DNA from: Noviherbaspirillum suwonense
GTDB lineage: Bacteria > Pseudomonadota > Gammaproteobacteria > Burkholderiales > Burkholderiaceae_D
Reading direction: 5' to 3'
Length of the DNA stretch: 64,000 nt
NCBI RefSeq assembly: GCF_900182955.1
Contig: NZ_FXUL01000001.1
Location: forward strand, 62,001-126,000
The notes under the pieces are model-generated. The model did no database searches. It saw nothing but the letters and a program-made list of their open reading frames with translations, and was not told the DNA's origin. Of the stretch, positions 1-9,223 are shown piece after piece. A program made the translations under genes and the position numbers. Position 1 is the first letter of the stretch, and each line of letters opens with the position of its first letter.

Positions 1-66
1 ACCGTGCAGGCTCCTGGCTGCTGCGGGTCGGGTAAAATCGCGGTGTCTTCAATCCGAAATTGTACA

Positions 67-1446
67 ATGCATATACATATCCTTGGCATTTGCGGCACAT
101 TCATGGGTGGCCTTGCCGTGCTGGCCCGCCAGGCTGGCCACAAGGTGACCGGCTGCGACGCCAACGTCTACCCGCCGATGAGCACCCAGCTCGAGGAACA
201 GGGCATCACGCTGATCGAGGGCTACGGCGCCGACCAGACCGCGCTGCAGCCCGACCTGTATGTAATAGGCAATGTCGTTTCGCGCGGCAATCCGCTGATG
301 GAGGAAATCCTCAACCGCGGCCTGCCCTATACGTCCGGCCCGCAATGGATAGGCGAGCACATCCTGCGCGAACGCTGGGTGCTGGCAGTCGCGGGCACCC
401 ACGGCAAGACCACCACCTCGTCCATGCTGGCCTGGATACTGGAAGACGCCGGCTACGACCCCGGCTTCCTGATCGGCGGCGTGCCGATGAACTTCGGGAT
501 CTCGGCGCGGCTGGCGGGCAAGGGCGGCGCATCGTCCTTCTTCGTGATCGAGGCCGACGAATACGACACCGCCTTCTTCGACAAGCGCAGCAAGTTCGTG
601 CATTACCATGCCCGCACCGCGGTGCTCAACAACCTCGAATACGACCACGCGGACATCTTCCCCGACCTCGCCGCCATCGAGACCCAGTTCCATCACCTGG
701 TGCGCACCGTGCCCGGCGTCGGCCGGCTGGTGGTCAATGCGCGCGAACCGGCCTTGCAGCGCGTGCTGGCGCGCGGCTGCTGGAGCGAGCGCGAGCTGTT
801 CGGCGCCGGCGACGGCACCGGCTGGACGCTCGTTACGCATGACGACGGCAGCTTCGACGTGGCGCTCGACGGCGCCGCGCTCGGCACCGTGCGCTGGAGC
901 CTGGGCGGCGAACATAACCGGCTCAACGCGCTGGCCGCGATCGCCGCGGCCCGCCATGTCGGCGTGCAGCCGGCGCAGGCGATCGCCTCGCTGTCCCGCT
1001 TCGAGAGCGTGAAGCGGCGCATGGAAGTGCGCGGCACGGTGAACGGCGTGACCGTCTACGATGATTTCGCGCATCATCCGACCGCGATCGCGACCACGGT
1101 GGCCGGGCTGCGCAGGCAGGCGGGCGGCGCCCGCATCCTGGCGGTGCTGGAGCCGCGTTCCAACACCATGAAGCTGGGCGCGATGAAGGATGCGCTACCC
1201 GGCAGCCTGGCCGACGCCGACCTGGTCTACGGCTACGGCGCGGCGAGCGGCAAGGACGCGCTGGGCTGGAGCCTGGCCGAAGCGCTGGCGCCGCTGGGCG
1301 AGCGGGCCTCGGCCTTCGACGATATCGATGCGCTGGTGTCGGCCATCGCGCGCGACGCCCGGCCCGGCGACCTGGTGCTGGCGATGAGCAACGGCGGTTT
1401 TGGCGGCGTCCACCAGAAGCTGCTGGACGCGCTGGCGCGCCGCTGA
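67..1446 (+). CDS. mpl: UDP-N-acetylmuramate:L-Ala-gamma-D-Glu-meso-DAP ligase (Mpl)
   Basis: Peptidoglycan recycling ligase of the Mur family. It joins the tripeptide recovered from old wall to UDP-MurNAc in the cytoplasm. The 459-residue product begins MHIHILGICGTFMGGLA, the N-terminal Mur ligase nucleotide fold. The ATP-binding loop GTHGKTTTSSML follows at about residues 110-121, then central and C-terminal Mur domains. Length is normal for Mpl (about 450). The frame is open 21 codons further upstream, but homology starts at the ATG at 67. A TAAAAT sequence at 33-38 could be a -10 element; the upstream region is cut by the window edge. The gene leads a run of closely spaced + strand genes. 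Confidence 0.95.
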   Translation: MHIHILGICGTFMGGLAVLARQAGHKVTGCDANVYPPMSTQLEEQGITLIEGYGADQTALQPDLYVIGNVVSRGNPLMEEILNRGLPYTSGPQWIGEHILRERWVLAVAGTHGKTTTSSMLAWILEDAGYDPGFLIGGVPMNFGISARLAGKGGASSFFVIEADEYDTAFFDKRSKFVHYHARTAVLNNLEYDHADIFPDLAAIETQFHHLVRTVPGVGRLVVNAREPALQRVLARGCWSERELFGAGDGTGWTLVTHDDGSFDVALDGAALGTVRWSLGGEHNRLNALAAIAAARHVGVQPAQAIASLSRFESVKRRMEVRGTVNGVTVYDDFAHHPTAIATTVAGLRRQAGGARILAVLEPRSNTMKLGAMKDALPGSLADADLVYGYGAASGKDALGWSLAEALAPLGERASAFDDIDALVSAIARDARPGDLVLAMSNGGFGGVHQKLLDALARR

Positions 1447-1466
1447 ATGCCGATGCCCGCGCCGAC

Positions 1467-2051
1467 ATGATCCTTTACCTGCATGGATTCCGCTCCTCGC
1501 CGCAGTCGTTCAAGGCGCAGATGCTGGCCGACCGGCTGCAGGCCCTCGGCCGCGGCGGCGAATACCAGTGCCCGCAGCTGCCGCCGTCGCCCGCCGCCGC
1601 CATCGCGCTGGCGCAATCGCTGATCGCCGCGCAGCCGCCGGAACGGCTGACGCTGATAGGCTCGTCGCTGGGCGGCTACTATGCGACCTGGCTGGCCGAG
1701 CAGACCGGCTGCCGCGCAGTGCTGCTGAACCCGGCGGTCGCGCCGCCGCAGGATCTTGCGAAGTATGTCGGCACCACCACCGCCTGGCACAGCGGCGAGC
1801 CGTTCGAGTTCAAGGCTGAATACATCGACGAACTGCATGCGCTGGCGGTGCCGCGCATCAGCCGTCCCGAGCGCTATTTCCTGGTCGCCGCCACCGGCGA
1901 CGAAGTGCTCGACTGGCGCGACATGGCCGCGCACTATGCGGCCGCCAGGCAGCTGATCGTCCAGGGCAGCGACCATGGCCTGTCGGATTTCGCCAGCCAG
2001 ATGGACGCGGTGCTGGCCTTCTGCGACGGCGCGCCGGGGAAGGCCGCGTGA
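1467..2051 (+). CDS. YqiA-family alpha/beta-hydrolase esterase
   Basis: A 194-residue small serine esterase of the YqiA/UPF0227 type, predicted cytoplasmic. It opens with MILYLHGFRSSP (oxyanion-hole HGF). It carries the nucleophile elbow GSSLGGYYATW near residue 71, a late acid in the ATGDEVLDW segment, and the catalytic His in GSDHGLSDF near residue 172, so the Ser-Asp-His triad is complete. It starts 20 bases after mpl and its stop overlaps the start of ubiC by 4 bases, which suggests one transcript. The physiological substrate is unknown; E. coli YqiA hydrolyses short acyl esters. Confidence 0.85.
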   Translation: MILYLHGFRSSPQSFKAQMLADRLQALGRGGEYQCPQLPPSPAAAIALAQSLIAAQPPERLTLIGSSLGGYYATWLAEQTGCRAVLLNPAVAPPQDLAKYVGTTTAWHSGEPFEFKAEYIDELHALAVPRISRPERYFLVAATGDEVLDWRDMAAHYAAARQLIVQGSDHGLSDFASQMDAVLAFCDGAPGKAA

Positions 2052-2647
2052 ACCGCTGGCTGCGGCACGTGGCGGCTGCGCATGCCGCGCCGGCATTGCG
2101 CGAATGGCTAGTCTCGCCCGGCTCGCTGACCAGGCGGCTGCGCGCGCACTGCGAACGCTTCGACGTCCGTCTACTGCGGCAGGGCGCGGCTGCCTGCCTG
2201 CCGGACCAGGCATCGGCCATCGGGCTGGCCGGCACGGGCCGCGTGCTCGAGCGCGAAGTGCTGCTGGTGTGCGACGGCATCCCGGTCGTTTATGCGCAGA
2301 CCGTGGTGCCGGCCGGATGCATCCGCGCCCACTGGCCCTTTTTCAATGCGCTTGGAAGCCGCTCGCTGGGCTCGGCGCTGTTCCACGACCCGCGCATCGA
2401 GCGCGGCGCGCTGCAGCATGCGCGGCTGTCGGGCCGCCATCCGCTGCTGCGTCGCGCGCTGGCCGCGCTGCCGCCGCCCGCGCCGGGCGACTTGCATGAG
2501 CCGCATGGCCCGGCCGCCATGCTGCATGCGCGCCGCTGCCTGTACCGCCGGCGGCGCGGCCTGCTGCTCGTGACCGAACTTTTCCTGCCGGCGATAGCGC
2601 AGCTGATGCCGCGCCGGCGTATCCCTACCGAACCAGACAGGCAGTAA
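2048..2647 (+). CDS. ubiC: Chorismate lyase (chorismate--pyruvate lyase)
   Basis: Cytoplasmic enzyme that removes pyruvate from chorismate to give 4-hydroxybenzoate, the first committed step of ubiquinone synthesis. The 199-residue product has the family layout: an N-terminal segment (LREWLVSPGSLTRRL), the internal REVLLVCDGIPVVYAQTVVP strand pair around residues 77-95, and a C-terminal R-R-LYRRRRGLLLVTELFLP segment around 165-185. The GTG start at 2048 overlaps the preceding stop (GTGA), which implies translational coupling with the esterase gene. No 4-hydroxybenzoate prenyltransferase gene (ubiA) is in the window. Confidence 0.88.
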   Translation: MNRWLRHVAAAHAAPALREWLVSPGSLTRRLRAHCERFDVRLLRQGAAACLPDQASAIGLAGTGRVLEREVLLVCDGIPVVYAQTVVPAGCIRAHWPFFNALGSRSLGSALFHDPRIERGALQHARLSGRHPLLRRALAALPPPAPGDLHEPHGPAAMLHARRCLYRRRRGLLLVTELFLPAIAQLMPRRRIPTEPDRQ

Positions 2648-2651
2648 TCTG

Positions 2652-4754
2652 ATGAATCTATTTTTCGAAGAGTCCGGCGATTTCAAGGCCGGCGCGGTGC
2701 TTTCGCAGCAGGGCGAGGCTTACCAGGTCGAACTGCCGACAGGCAAGCGCACCAAGGTCCGCGCGCGCGACGTGCTGCTGCAGTTCGCCGCGCCGACGCC
2801 GGCCGACATGCTGGCCGCCGCGCACCAGGTGGCCGAGGAAGTCGACCTCGACTTCCTGTGGGAAGTCGCCGGCCAGGAAGAGTTCGGTTTCGCCGAGCTG
2901 GGCGCCGAGTATTTCGGCCACGCGCCGCTGCCGCACGAAGCGGCCGGGCTAGTGCTGAAGCTGCATTCGGCGCCCATCTACTTCCATCGCAAGGGCCGCG
3001 GCCGCTACAAGGCCGCGCCGGAAACGGCGCTGAAGGCTGCCCTGGCCGGGCTGGAAAAGAAGCGCCAGCAGGCGCTGGTGCAGGCCGCCTATGTCGACGA
3101 GCTGAAGGCCGGCCGCCTGCCCGATGCGATGAGGCCGCTGACCACGCAGCTGCTGTTCAAGCCGGACAAGAACAGCATCGAATACAAGGCGCTCGACGCC
3201 GCCGCCAGTGCGCTGCAGACCACGCCGCAGCGGCTGATGCTGTCGGTCGGCGCGATCGCCTCGCCGAGGGAATTGCACCTGACCCGCTTCCTGCTGGAGA
3301 ATTTCCCGAAGGGCACCGGCTTTCCGCGGGTGGCGATTCCCGCGCGCCCGGCGCTGCCGGTGGCCGAGGTCGAGGCATTCTCGATCGACGATGTCACCAC
3401 CACCGAGATCGACGACGCGTTTTCCGTGGTGCGGCAGGCCGACGGCCTCGTGAAGGTCGGCATCCACATCGCCGCGCCCGGCCTCGGCATCGAGCGCAAC
3501 GATGCGATCGACGCGATCGCCCGAGCGCGCATGTCCACCGTCTATATGCCGGGCGACAAGATCACCATGCTGCCCGATGAACTGGTGCAGGCCTATACGC
3601 TGGCCGAGGGCCAGGACTGCCCGGCGCTGTCGCTGTACCTGACGCTGGACCCGGCCGACTGGCGCGTGGTCTCCAGCGAGACCCGGATCGAAGCGGTGCC
3701 CATCGGCGCGAACCTGCGGCACAACGACCTCGACGCGCTGGTCACCGAGGAAAACCTGGCGGCGGGCGCCGGCGAATACCGCTACAAGGACGAGATCGCG
3801 CTGCTGTGGCAGTGGGCGCAGTCGCTGGAAAAGGGCCGCATGGCCAAGCGCGAGTCCTTCGGCCTCAAGCCCGAGCAGAACAACCGGGTCGACTTCAACT
3901 TCTATGTCGAGGACGACGTCGTCACGATCAGCCGCAGGAAACGCGGCGCGCCGCTGGACAAGATCGTCGCCGAGCTGATGATCCTGGCCAACAGCAGCTG
4001 GGGCAAGCTGATGCATGACCATGGCGTGCCCGGCATCTACCGGGCGCAGGGCGGCGGCAGCGGCGGATGGGCCACGCGGATGCAGGTGCGCATGGTCACC
4101 CATGCCGCCCCGCACCAGGGCCTGGGCGTCGACCAGTACGCGTGGAGCACGTCGCCGCTGCGGCGCTACACCGACCTGGTCAACCAGTGGCAGATCATGG
4201 CCTGCGTCCAGCATGGCGTGACCGCGCCGCTGGTGGCCACCTTCAAGCCCAAGGACGCCGACCTGTATGCGATCGTCTCGGCCTTCGACGGCGCCTATGC
4301 CGCCTATGCCGAGTTCCAGTCGGCGATGGAGCGTTACTGGTGCCTGCGCTGGCTGAGCCAGGAACAGGCGCGGCAGGTGGAGGCCGTGGTGCTGAAGGAC
4401 GAGATCGTGCGCCTGGTCGAGATCCCGCTGGTGCTGAAGCTGCCCGGCATGACGCCGCTGGCGCGCGGCACCGGCGTCAAGCTGGACCTGCTGCGCTGGG
4501 ACGAGGTCGATTTGTCGGTCGAGGCGCGGCTGCTGGAAGTCGAGGCCGGCCCGGGCGACGCGTCGGTGGCCGACGCCGAAGATGCGCTGGCCGACGAGGA
4601 AGAGCTGGCGGCAGGCATGCCGCCGCTGGACCCCGACCCGGCGCAGCAGACCGAGGCGGCGGATGCCGCGGCCGCGGCCCATGCCGCAGTCGACGCAGTC
4701 GAATCCGGCCCCGCCGAAGGCGATGCCAGCGACGCGGCGCCGGCGGCCGCCTAG
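2652..4754 (+). CDS. RNB-domain (RNase II family) exoribonuclease
   Basis: A 700-residue 3'-5' exoribonuclease of the RNase II superfamily. The RNB catalytic domain spans roughly residues 240-560. Motif VTTTEIDDAFSV near residue 249 supplies the metal-binding aspartates, and the late STSPLRRYTDLVNQWQI segment is the RNB signature. An N-terminal segment with GKRTKVRARDVLLQF looks like an OB-type nucleic-acid-binding strand. The last 90 residues are acidic and Ala-rich, with no visible S1 domain. This shape is a variant form in betaproteobacteria, so I do not assign rnb or rnr. It starts 4 bases after ubiC. Confidence 0.88.
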   Translation: MNLFFEESGDFKAGAVLSQQGEAYQVELPTGKRTKVRARDVLLQFAAPTPADMLAAAHQVAEEVDLDFLWEVAGQEEFGFAELGAEYFGHAPLPHEAAGLVLKLHSAPIYFHRKGRGRYKAAPETALKAALAGLEKKRQQALVQAAYVDELKAGRLPDAMRPLTTQLLFKPDKNSIEYKALDAAASALQTTPQRLMLSVGAIASPRELHLTRFLLENFPKGTGFPRVAIPARPALPVAEVEAFSIDDVTTTEIDDAFSVVRQADGLVKVGIHIAAPGLGIERNDAIDAIARARMSTVYMPGDKITMLPDELVQAYTLAEGQDCPALSLYLTLDPADWRVVSSETRIEAVPIGANLRHNDLDALVTEENLAAGAGEYRYKDEIALLWQWAQSLEKGRMAKRESFGLKPEQNNRVDFNFYVEDDVVTISRRKRGAPLDKIVAELMILANSSWGKLMHDHGVPGIYRAQGGGSGGWATRMQVRMVTHAAPHQGLGVDQYAWSTSPLRRYTDLVNQWQIMACVQHGVTAPLVATFKPKDADLYAIVSAFDGAYAAYAEFQSAMERYWCLRWLSQEQARQVEAVVLKDEIVRLVEIPLVLKLPGMTPLARGTGVKLDLLRWDEVDLSVEARLLEVEAGPGDASVADAEDALADEEELAAGMPPLDPDPAQQTEAADAAAAAHAAVDAVESGPAEGDASDAAPAAA

Positions 4755-4846
4755 GCCGACGCTGCATGCCGCGCGGCAAAGCGCAGCCGCGCGGCCAGCC
4801 CTTTGGCGTAAAATCGACGTCCCGATGAATCCTGACTAAGCCGCGC

Positions 4847-5740
4847 GTGAAGCATTTTCTACAAGACCGCACCCTGGTAATCGCCGTTGTCATTTCCGTG
4901 CTGCTGCATGGTCTGCTGCTGGCGGTGCGTTTTGCCGCACCCGAGCCGGTGCGCTTCAAGCCGGTCGACCCCGGCCTGGAAGTCATCCTGGTCAATGCCA
5001 AGCATGACAAGAAGCCGGTCAAGGCCGAGGCGCTGGCGCAGGCCAATCTCGATGGCGGCGGCAATGCCGACGCCGGCCGCGCCAAATCGCCGCTGCCCAA
5101 CCTGAAGAAGTCAGAGGACGGCGACAACATCAAGGCGGCGCGCCGCCGCGTGGCCGAACTGGAGCAGCAGCAGAAGGTGCTGGCGCAGAATGCGAAGAAG
5201 ACCCGCACCACAGCGCCCAAGACCACGCCGCAGGAGTCGCCCAACCCGGCGCCGCCGACGCCGGCCGCGCCCGACGACAATGAAAACAGCCGTGCGCTGG
5301 CGCGTGCCGAGGCCGAGATCAACCGCCAGATCGAGGACTACAACAAGCGCCCGCGCAAGACCCAGATCACGCCCAGCACCCGCGAGGTCGGTTATGCGAT
5401 GTACTACAGCCAGCTGCAGAAGCGCATCGAGAACATCGGCACGCTCAACTTCCCGCAGCAGAACGGCAAGAAGCTGTACGGCGAGCTGGTGATCTATATC
5501 CCGGTGTTCCAGGACGGGACGATCTACGACAAGGAAGGCGGCCCGCGCGTCGAGCGTCCGTCCGGCAACCCGGCGCTGGATGAAGCGGCGCTGCGCATCG
5601 TGCGCCGCGCCGCGCCGTTCGGCCGCTTCCCGGAAAACATGCGCACGACAGGCAAGGACGACGTCTGGGAAATCATCACCCGCTTCAAGTTCACCCGGGA
5701 CGACGCGGTGCAGACCGAACTGCGCGGAGGAAGCAACTGA
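4847..5740 (+). CDS. TonB-like energy transducer protein
   Basis: A 297-residue inner-membrane/periplasm-spanning protein. A short cytoplasmic N-terminus is followed by one hydrophobic segment (residues 9-29, [20 protein letters not shown]), then a Lys/Pro/Ala-rich linker with a predicted coiled region ([19 protein letters not shown]). The C-terminal TonB domain (about 185-285) includes the [18 protein letters not shown] strand pair. The start is GTG, with no better ATG in frame; a 4-codon ATG frame at 4825-4839 precedes it. TAAAAT at 4809-4814 is a possible -10 element. The stop overlaps the aroE start (TGATG). No exbBD genes are nearby, so its energy source is not shown here. Confidence 0.85.
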   Translation: MKHFLQDRTLVIAVVISVLLHGLLLAVRFAAPEPVRFKPVDPGLEVILVNAKHDKKPVKAEALAQANLDGGGNADAGRAKSPLPNLKKSEDGDNIKAARRRVAELEQQQKVLAQNAKKTRTTAPKTTPQESPNPAPPTPAAPDDNENSRALARAEAEINRQIEDYNKRPRKTQITPSTREVGYAMYYSQLQKRIENIGTLNFPQQNGKKLYGELVIYIPVFQDGTIYDKEGGPRVERPSGNPALDEAALRIVRRAAPFGRFPENMRTTGKDDVWEIITRFKFTRDDAVQTELRGGSN

Positions 5741-6555
5741 TGGCCGACAGGTACGCGGTGATAGGCAACCCGGTGGCGCACAGCAAGTCGCCGGAAATCC
5801 ATGCGCGCTTTGCGCAGCAGACCGGCGAGCCGATCAGCTATGAGCGCCTGCTGGCGCCGCTGGACGGGTTCGATGCGACCGTCGCCGCGTTCATGGAAGC
5901 GGGAGGGCGCGGCGCCAACGTCACCGTGCCGTTCAAGCTGCAGGCCCATGCGCTGGCGACCGAGCTGTCGGTGCGGGCGCAGGCGGCCGGCGCGGTCAAT
6001 ACGCTGCGCTTCACCGACGGCGTCATCCATGGCGACAACACCGACGGCGTCGGCCTGGTGACCGACATCGTCCAGAACGCCGGCGTGGCGCTGCATGGCA
6101 AGCGGCTGCTGCTGCTGGGCGCGGGCGGCGCCGCGCGCGGCGTGCTGCTGCCCCTGCTGGAGCAGCAGCCGGCCGAGCTGGCGATAGCCAACCGCACGGT
6201 GGACCGTGCCGAACTGCTGGTGCAGGAATTTTCAGCGCCGCACGGCGTGCTGCGGGCTACCGGCTATGACGCGCTCGATGGCGAATACGACATCGTCATC
6301 AATGCCACGTCCGCCAGCCTTGCCGATGCGCTGCCGCCGCTGGAGGGCCGGGTGTTCGCCGCCGGCGCGTTTGCGTACGACATGATGTACAGCCGCGACG
6401 CCACGCCCTTCATGCGCTTCGCCGCCGGCCATGGCGCCGCGGTGCGCGACGGGCTGGGCATGCTGGTCGAACAGGCGGCGGCGTCCTTCCTGGTCTGGCG
6501 CGGCGTGCGGCCCGACACGGCCCCGGTGCATATTGCACTGCGCGCGCTGCTGTAG
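5740..6555 (+). CDS. aroE: Shikimate 5-dehydrogenase (NADP+)
   Basis: NADPH-dependent reduction of 3-dehydroshikimate to shikimate in the chorismate pathway, which feeds UbiC upstream. The 271-residue product shows the substrate-binding N-terminal motifs [13 protein letters not shown] (residues 6-18) and NVTVPFK with the catalytic Lys near 67. It also has NTDGVG near 105 and the dinucleotide loop [13 protein letters not shown] near residue 124, with a following NRT that favours NADP. It overlaps the TonB-like gene by one base and precedes mtgA by 3 bases. Confidence 0.95.
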   Translation: MADRYAVIGNPVAHSKSPEIHARFAQQTGEPISYERLLAPLDGFDATVAAFMEAGGRGANVTVPFKLQAHALATELSVRAQAAGAVNTLRFTDGVIHGDNTDGVGLVTDIVQNAGVALHGKRLLLLGAGGAARGVLLPLLEQQPAELAIANRTVDRAELLVQEFSAPHGVLRATGYDALDGEYDIVINATSASLADALPPLEGRVFAAGAFAYDMMYSRDATPFMRFAAGHGAAVRDGLGMLVEQAAASFLVWRGVRPDTAPVHIALRALL

Positions 6556-6558
6556 CCG

Positions 6559-7248
6559 ATGCTGCGCAAGCTGCTGTTCTGGGTGGTCCTGCTGCCGCTG
6601 GCCCTGGTGCTGGCGCTCCAGCTGTATTTCTTCCTGCAGATAGGCTGGTGGGTCGAGCACAACCCGACCTCCAGCAGCTTCATGCGCCAGCAGCTGGCCG
6701 AACTGCAGAAGAGCGATCCGAATGCCCGCCTGAAATTCGAATGGGTCGATTACGAGCGCATCTCGGGCAACCTCAAGCGCGCCATCATCGCGTCCGAGGA
6801 CGCCAATTTCTCCGGCCATGAAGGCATAGACTGGGAAGCGCTGCAAAAGGCCTATGAAAAAAACACGAAGCGCGGCAAGGTCGTGTCGGGCGGCTCGACC
6901 ATCACCCAGCAGCTGGCGAAGAACCTGTTCCTGTCGGGCGAGCGCAGCTACCTGCGCAAGGGACAGGAAGTGGTCATTGCCTACATGCTCGAATACTGGA
7001 TGGACAAGGAACGCATCTTCGAGATCTACCTGAACATGGTCGAGTGGGGCAACGGCGTGTTCGGCGCGCAGGCCGCGGCCCGCTATTACTACGGCGTGCC
7101 GGCGGCCGCGCTGTCGGCCAGCCAGGCCGCCAGGCTGGCGGTGATGCTGCCCAACCCGCGGTATTACGATGCGCACCGGCAGTCTCCTTACCTGGTCCGG
7201 CGCACCGGGCTGATCCTCCGGCGCATGGGTTCCGCGGAGCTGCCGTAG
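6559..7248 (+). CDS. mtgA: Monofunctional peptidoglycan glycosyltransferase
   Basis: A membrane-anchored GT51 glycosyltransferase that polymerises lipid II into glycan strands. The 229-residue product has one N-terminal membrane segment (residues 8-28). The GT51 motifs follow: [15 protein letters not shown] near 76 with the catalytic Glu, then [15 protein letters not shown] near 113, and [10 protein letters not shown] near 156. There is no transpeptidase domain, and the length fits MtgA. It is the last gene of the 5' cluster; nearly 400 bases without a gene follow. Confidence 0.95.
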   Translation: MLRKLLFWVVLLPLALVLALQLYFFLQIGWWVEHNPTSSSFMRQQLAELQKSDPNARLKFEWVDYERISGNLKRAIIASEDANFSGHEGIDWEALQKAYEKNTKRGKVVSGGSTITQQLAKNLFLSGERSYLRKGQEVVIAYMLEYWMDKERIFEIYLNMVEWGNGVFGAQAAARYYYGVPAAALSASQAARLAVMLPNPRYYDAHRQSPYLVRRTGLILRRMGSAELP

Positions 7249-7642
7249 CTGTTTTCATCATCGAAATGCGGCGCATCGGGCAGCGTCGATATGACGGGCG
7301 CATGACCGGGCCGGCCTGTTTTCAGGGGGTGTTGCGCCGGTCTGCATTCGTGCCGTGTTATGACTTGCCTGCGCATGGCCTTGTCAGTACACTTGCGCTG
7401 TTTTTGTTTCCGGAGAACCCGACTTGGGTAGTCCCTTTTCAGACAGGCAGCCATCGTCGCATGGCAGGTCGGCGAGTTAGCGCTGCGGAGTTCCCCCAAT
7501 CGCCGCTCGCCATGAAATCTTACGGTGGGCGGGCGCATCAAAGGCCATATCGGCCGCGTTCCCTGATTTTGTTTCAACCCTTCCGGGCAGTCCAGCCGGA
7601 GGTGGCGCCGCACGTGCCGACGCACGGCGGGCGGGAGGTCAG
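7249..7642 (+). other. Gene-free stretch between mtgA and corA (corA leader)
   Basis: I see no convincing gene here on either strand. Open frames exist but have no family resemblance and shadow each other. A TTGTCA at 7381-7386 could be a -35 element, but no good -10 pairs with it. The region just before corA contains loose inverted repeats (for example GGCGAG/CTCGCC spanning about 7472-7512) and ends in a strong ribosome-binding sequence, GGGAGGTCAG, directly before the corA ATG. No riboswitch class was recognised. Confidence 0.5.
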
Positions 7643-8608
7643 ATGATCAATGTATTCGTGCTGCAAAACGGCCGGCTGAGCCAGGTCAACATCAACAGCC
7701 GCGACGACCTGGTGCAGGCAGTGCCGGTCTGGGTGGACCTGACGGACCCGAACGACGAAGAACGCAACTGGGTAAGAAGCATCTACGGCGTGACCCTGCC
7801 GGGCGAGGACGAGGTCAAGGACATCGAGGCCTCGGCCCGCTACTACGAAGCCGAGAACGGCGACCTGCACCTGCGCACCGACTTCCTGCTGGAAGAGGAC
7901 GACGGCCCGGCGCGGGTGGTGACGGTGGCCTTCATCCTGGCCCGCGACATGCTGTTTTCCGTGCATACCGACGACCTGCCGGTGTTCCGCCTGGTGCGCA
8001 TGCGCGCCCGCTCGCGGCCCGGCTCCATCGCCGACTACAAGGACGTGCTGCTGGACCTGTATGCGACCGATGCCGAGTATTCGGCCGATGCGCTGGAAGG
8101 CATCTACCAGAGCCTCGAGGAAGTCAGCCGCAGCGTGCTGCAGAAGGATTTCACCGACCAGGACGCGGCCGCATCGCTGAATGCGATCGCGCAGGAAGAG
8201 GACTTGAACGGCCGCATCCGGCGCAACATGATGGATACCCGGCGCGCGGTCAGCTTCCTGATGCGCGGACGGCTGCTCAATGCCGACCAGTTCGAGGAAG
8301 CACGCCAGATCCTGCGCGACATCGAGTCGCTCGACGGCCATACCGCCTTCCTGTTCGACAAGATCAACTTCCTGATGGACGCCACCGTCGGCTTCATCAA
8401 CATCAACCAGAACAAGATCATCAAGATCTTCTCGGTGGCCTCGGTCGCCTTCCTGCCGCCGACGCTGATCGCCAGCATCTACGGCATGAACTTCAAGATC
8501 CTGCCGGAACTGAACTGGGACTTCGGCTATCCGTTCGCGATCGTGCTGATGGTGGCGAGCGCGATCACGCCGTTCTGGTATTTCCGGAAGCGCGGCTGGT
8601 TGAAGTAG
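7643..8608 (+). CDS. corA: CorA-family magnesium/cobalt transporter
   Basis: Inner-membrane Mg2+ (Co2+, Ni2+) channel; CorA works as a homopentamer. The 321-residue product has a large cytoplasmic N-terminal domain (about 1-250) and two C-terminal membrane helices. The signature YGMN loop (IASIYGMNFKILPEL) sits between them near residue 275. The second helix ends in a basic tail (FRKRGWLK). The ATG at 7643 sits 5 bases after a GGGAGG ribosome-binding sequence. It is convergent with gloA, with palindromic repeats in between. Confidence 0.95.
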   Translation: MINVFVLQNGRLSQVNINSRDDLVQAVPVWVDLTDPNDEERNWVRSIYGVTLPGEDEVKDIEASARYYEAENGDLHLRTDFLLEEDDGPARVVTVAFILARDMLFSVHTDDLPVFRLVRMRARSRPGSIADYKDVLLDLYATDAEYSADALEGIYQSLEEVSRSVLQKDFTDQDAAASLNAIAQEEDLNGRIRRNMMDTRRAVSFLMRGRLLNADQFEEARQILRDIESLDGHTAFLFDKINFLMDATVGFININQNKIIKIFSVASVAFLPPTLIASIYGMNFKILPELNWDFGYPFAIVLMVASAITPFWYFRKRGWLK

Positions 8609-8619
8609 GGGATGGTCCG

Positions 8620-8662
8620 CATCGCAGGGTGTAATGACCGGAGGGCATTACACCCTGCGATG
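8620..8662. repeat. Palindromic GGTGTAATG repeat, perfect 17-bp stem
   Basis: A perfect inverted repeat: arms 8620-8636 and 8646-8662 (each starting CATCGCAGGGTGTAATG on its own strand) with a 9-base spacer. It lies 12 bases after the corA stop. It may serve as a transcription terminator for both converging genes, though there is no T-run. From memory, similar GGTGTAATG palindromes recur in intergenic DNA of many proteobacteria. Confidence 0.75.
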
Positions 8663-8690
8663 CCGGAAGCTGGCGGGTGAGCGTGGAGAA

Positions 8691-8718
8691 GGTGTAATGC
8701 GCTGTCGCTCATTACACC
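8691..8718. repeat. Second GGTGTAATG palindrome
   Basis: Arms GGTGTAATG (8691-8699) and CATTACACC (8710-8718) enclose a 10-base loop. The right arm continues CTGCGG, as in the first element 29 bases upstream, so these are two copies of one repeat unit. It lies just downstream of the gloA stop on the - strand and may end that transcript. Confidence 0.65.
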
Positions 8719-8734
8719 CTGCGGATTCTTTGGA

Positions 8735-9157
8735 TTACGCCGTCTCTTCCTTCTTGTGCAGCCCGGACGATTGTTCCGGCCGTTCGATCAGCTCGACCTT
8801 GTAGCCGTCCGGGTCGGCCAGGAAGGCGATCACGGTGCTGCCGCCCTTGACCGGGCCGGCTTCGCGGGTCACGGCGCCGCCGGCGGTGCGGGCGGCGTCG
8901 CAGGCTTTCTTCGCGTCGTCGACGCCGACCGCGATGTGGCCGTAGGCGGTGCCCATCTCGTAGCTTTCCACGCCGTAGTTATAGGTCAGTTCAAGCTCGG
9001 CATGCTCCGGGTTGCGGCCATAACCGAGAAAGGCCAGCTTGTATTTGTACTCGGGGTTGTCGCTGGTGCGCAGCAGTTGCATGCCCAGCACATTGGTATA
9101 GAAGTCGATGGAGCGCTGCAGGTTTCCTACCCGCAGCATGGTGTGCAGCAAGCGCAT
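8735..9157 (-). CDS. gloA: Lactoylglutathione lyase (glyoxalase I)
   Basis: Isomerises the methylglyoxal-glutathione hemithioacetal to S-lactoylglutathione in the cytoplasm. The 140-residue product begins [20 protein letters not shown]. It has the expected metal-binding residues: His5, the Glu of ELTYNYG, the His of [10 protein letters not shown], and the Glu of YKVELIERP. The ATG at 9157 was chosen because AGAGGAC lies just upstream on the - strand; an in-frame start 8 codons earlier lacks this support. It is the last gene of the - strand run before the convergent corA. Confidence 0.95.
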   Translation of the reverse strand: MRLLHTMLRVGNLQRSIDFYTNVLGMQLLRTSDNPEYKYKLAFLGYGRNPEHAELELTYNYGVESYEMGTAYGHIAVGVDDAKKACDAARTAGGAVTREAGPVKGGSTVIAFLADPDGYKVELIERPEQSSGLHKKEETA

Positions 9158-9223
9158 GATTGTCCTCTGGTGATGCGGCAAAAGTGCATTTTAACCGCAG
9201 CGCGCAAGTCCTGCGCCGGCCCG

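Noticed and set aside
4303-4303. Very long antisense open frames opposite large genes, for example opposite the RNB exonuclease, glyS, the alpha-2-macroglobulin gene and the paoC-like gene
   Set aside because: They mirror the codon structure of the real gene in high-GC DNA, are low in complexity, and show no domains or ribosome-binding sites.
7044-7646. Open frame spanning the end of mtgA and the corA leader
   Set aside because: It overlaps the conserved 3' end of mtgA in another frame and has no recognisable protein features.
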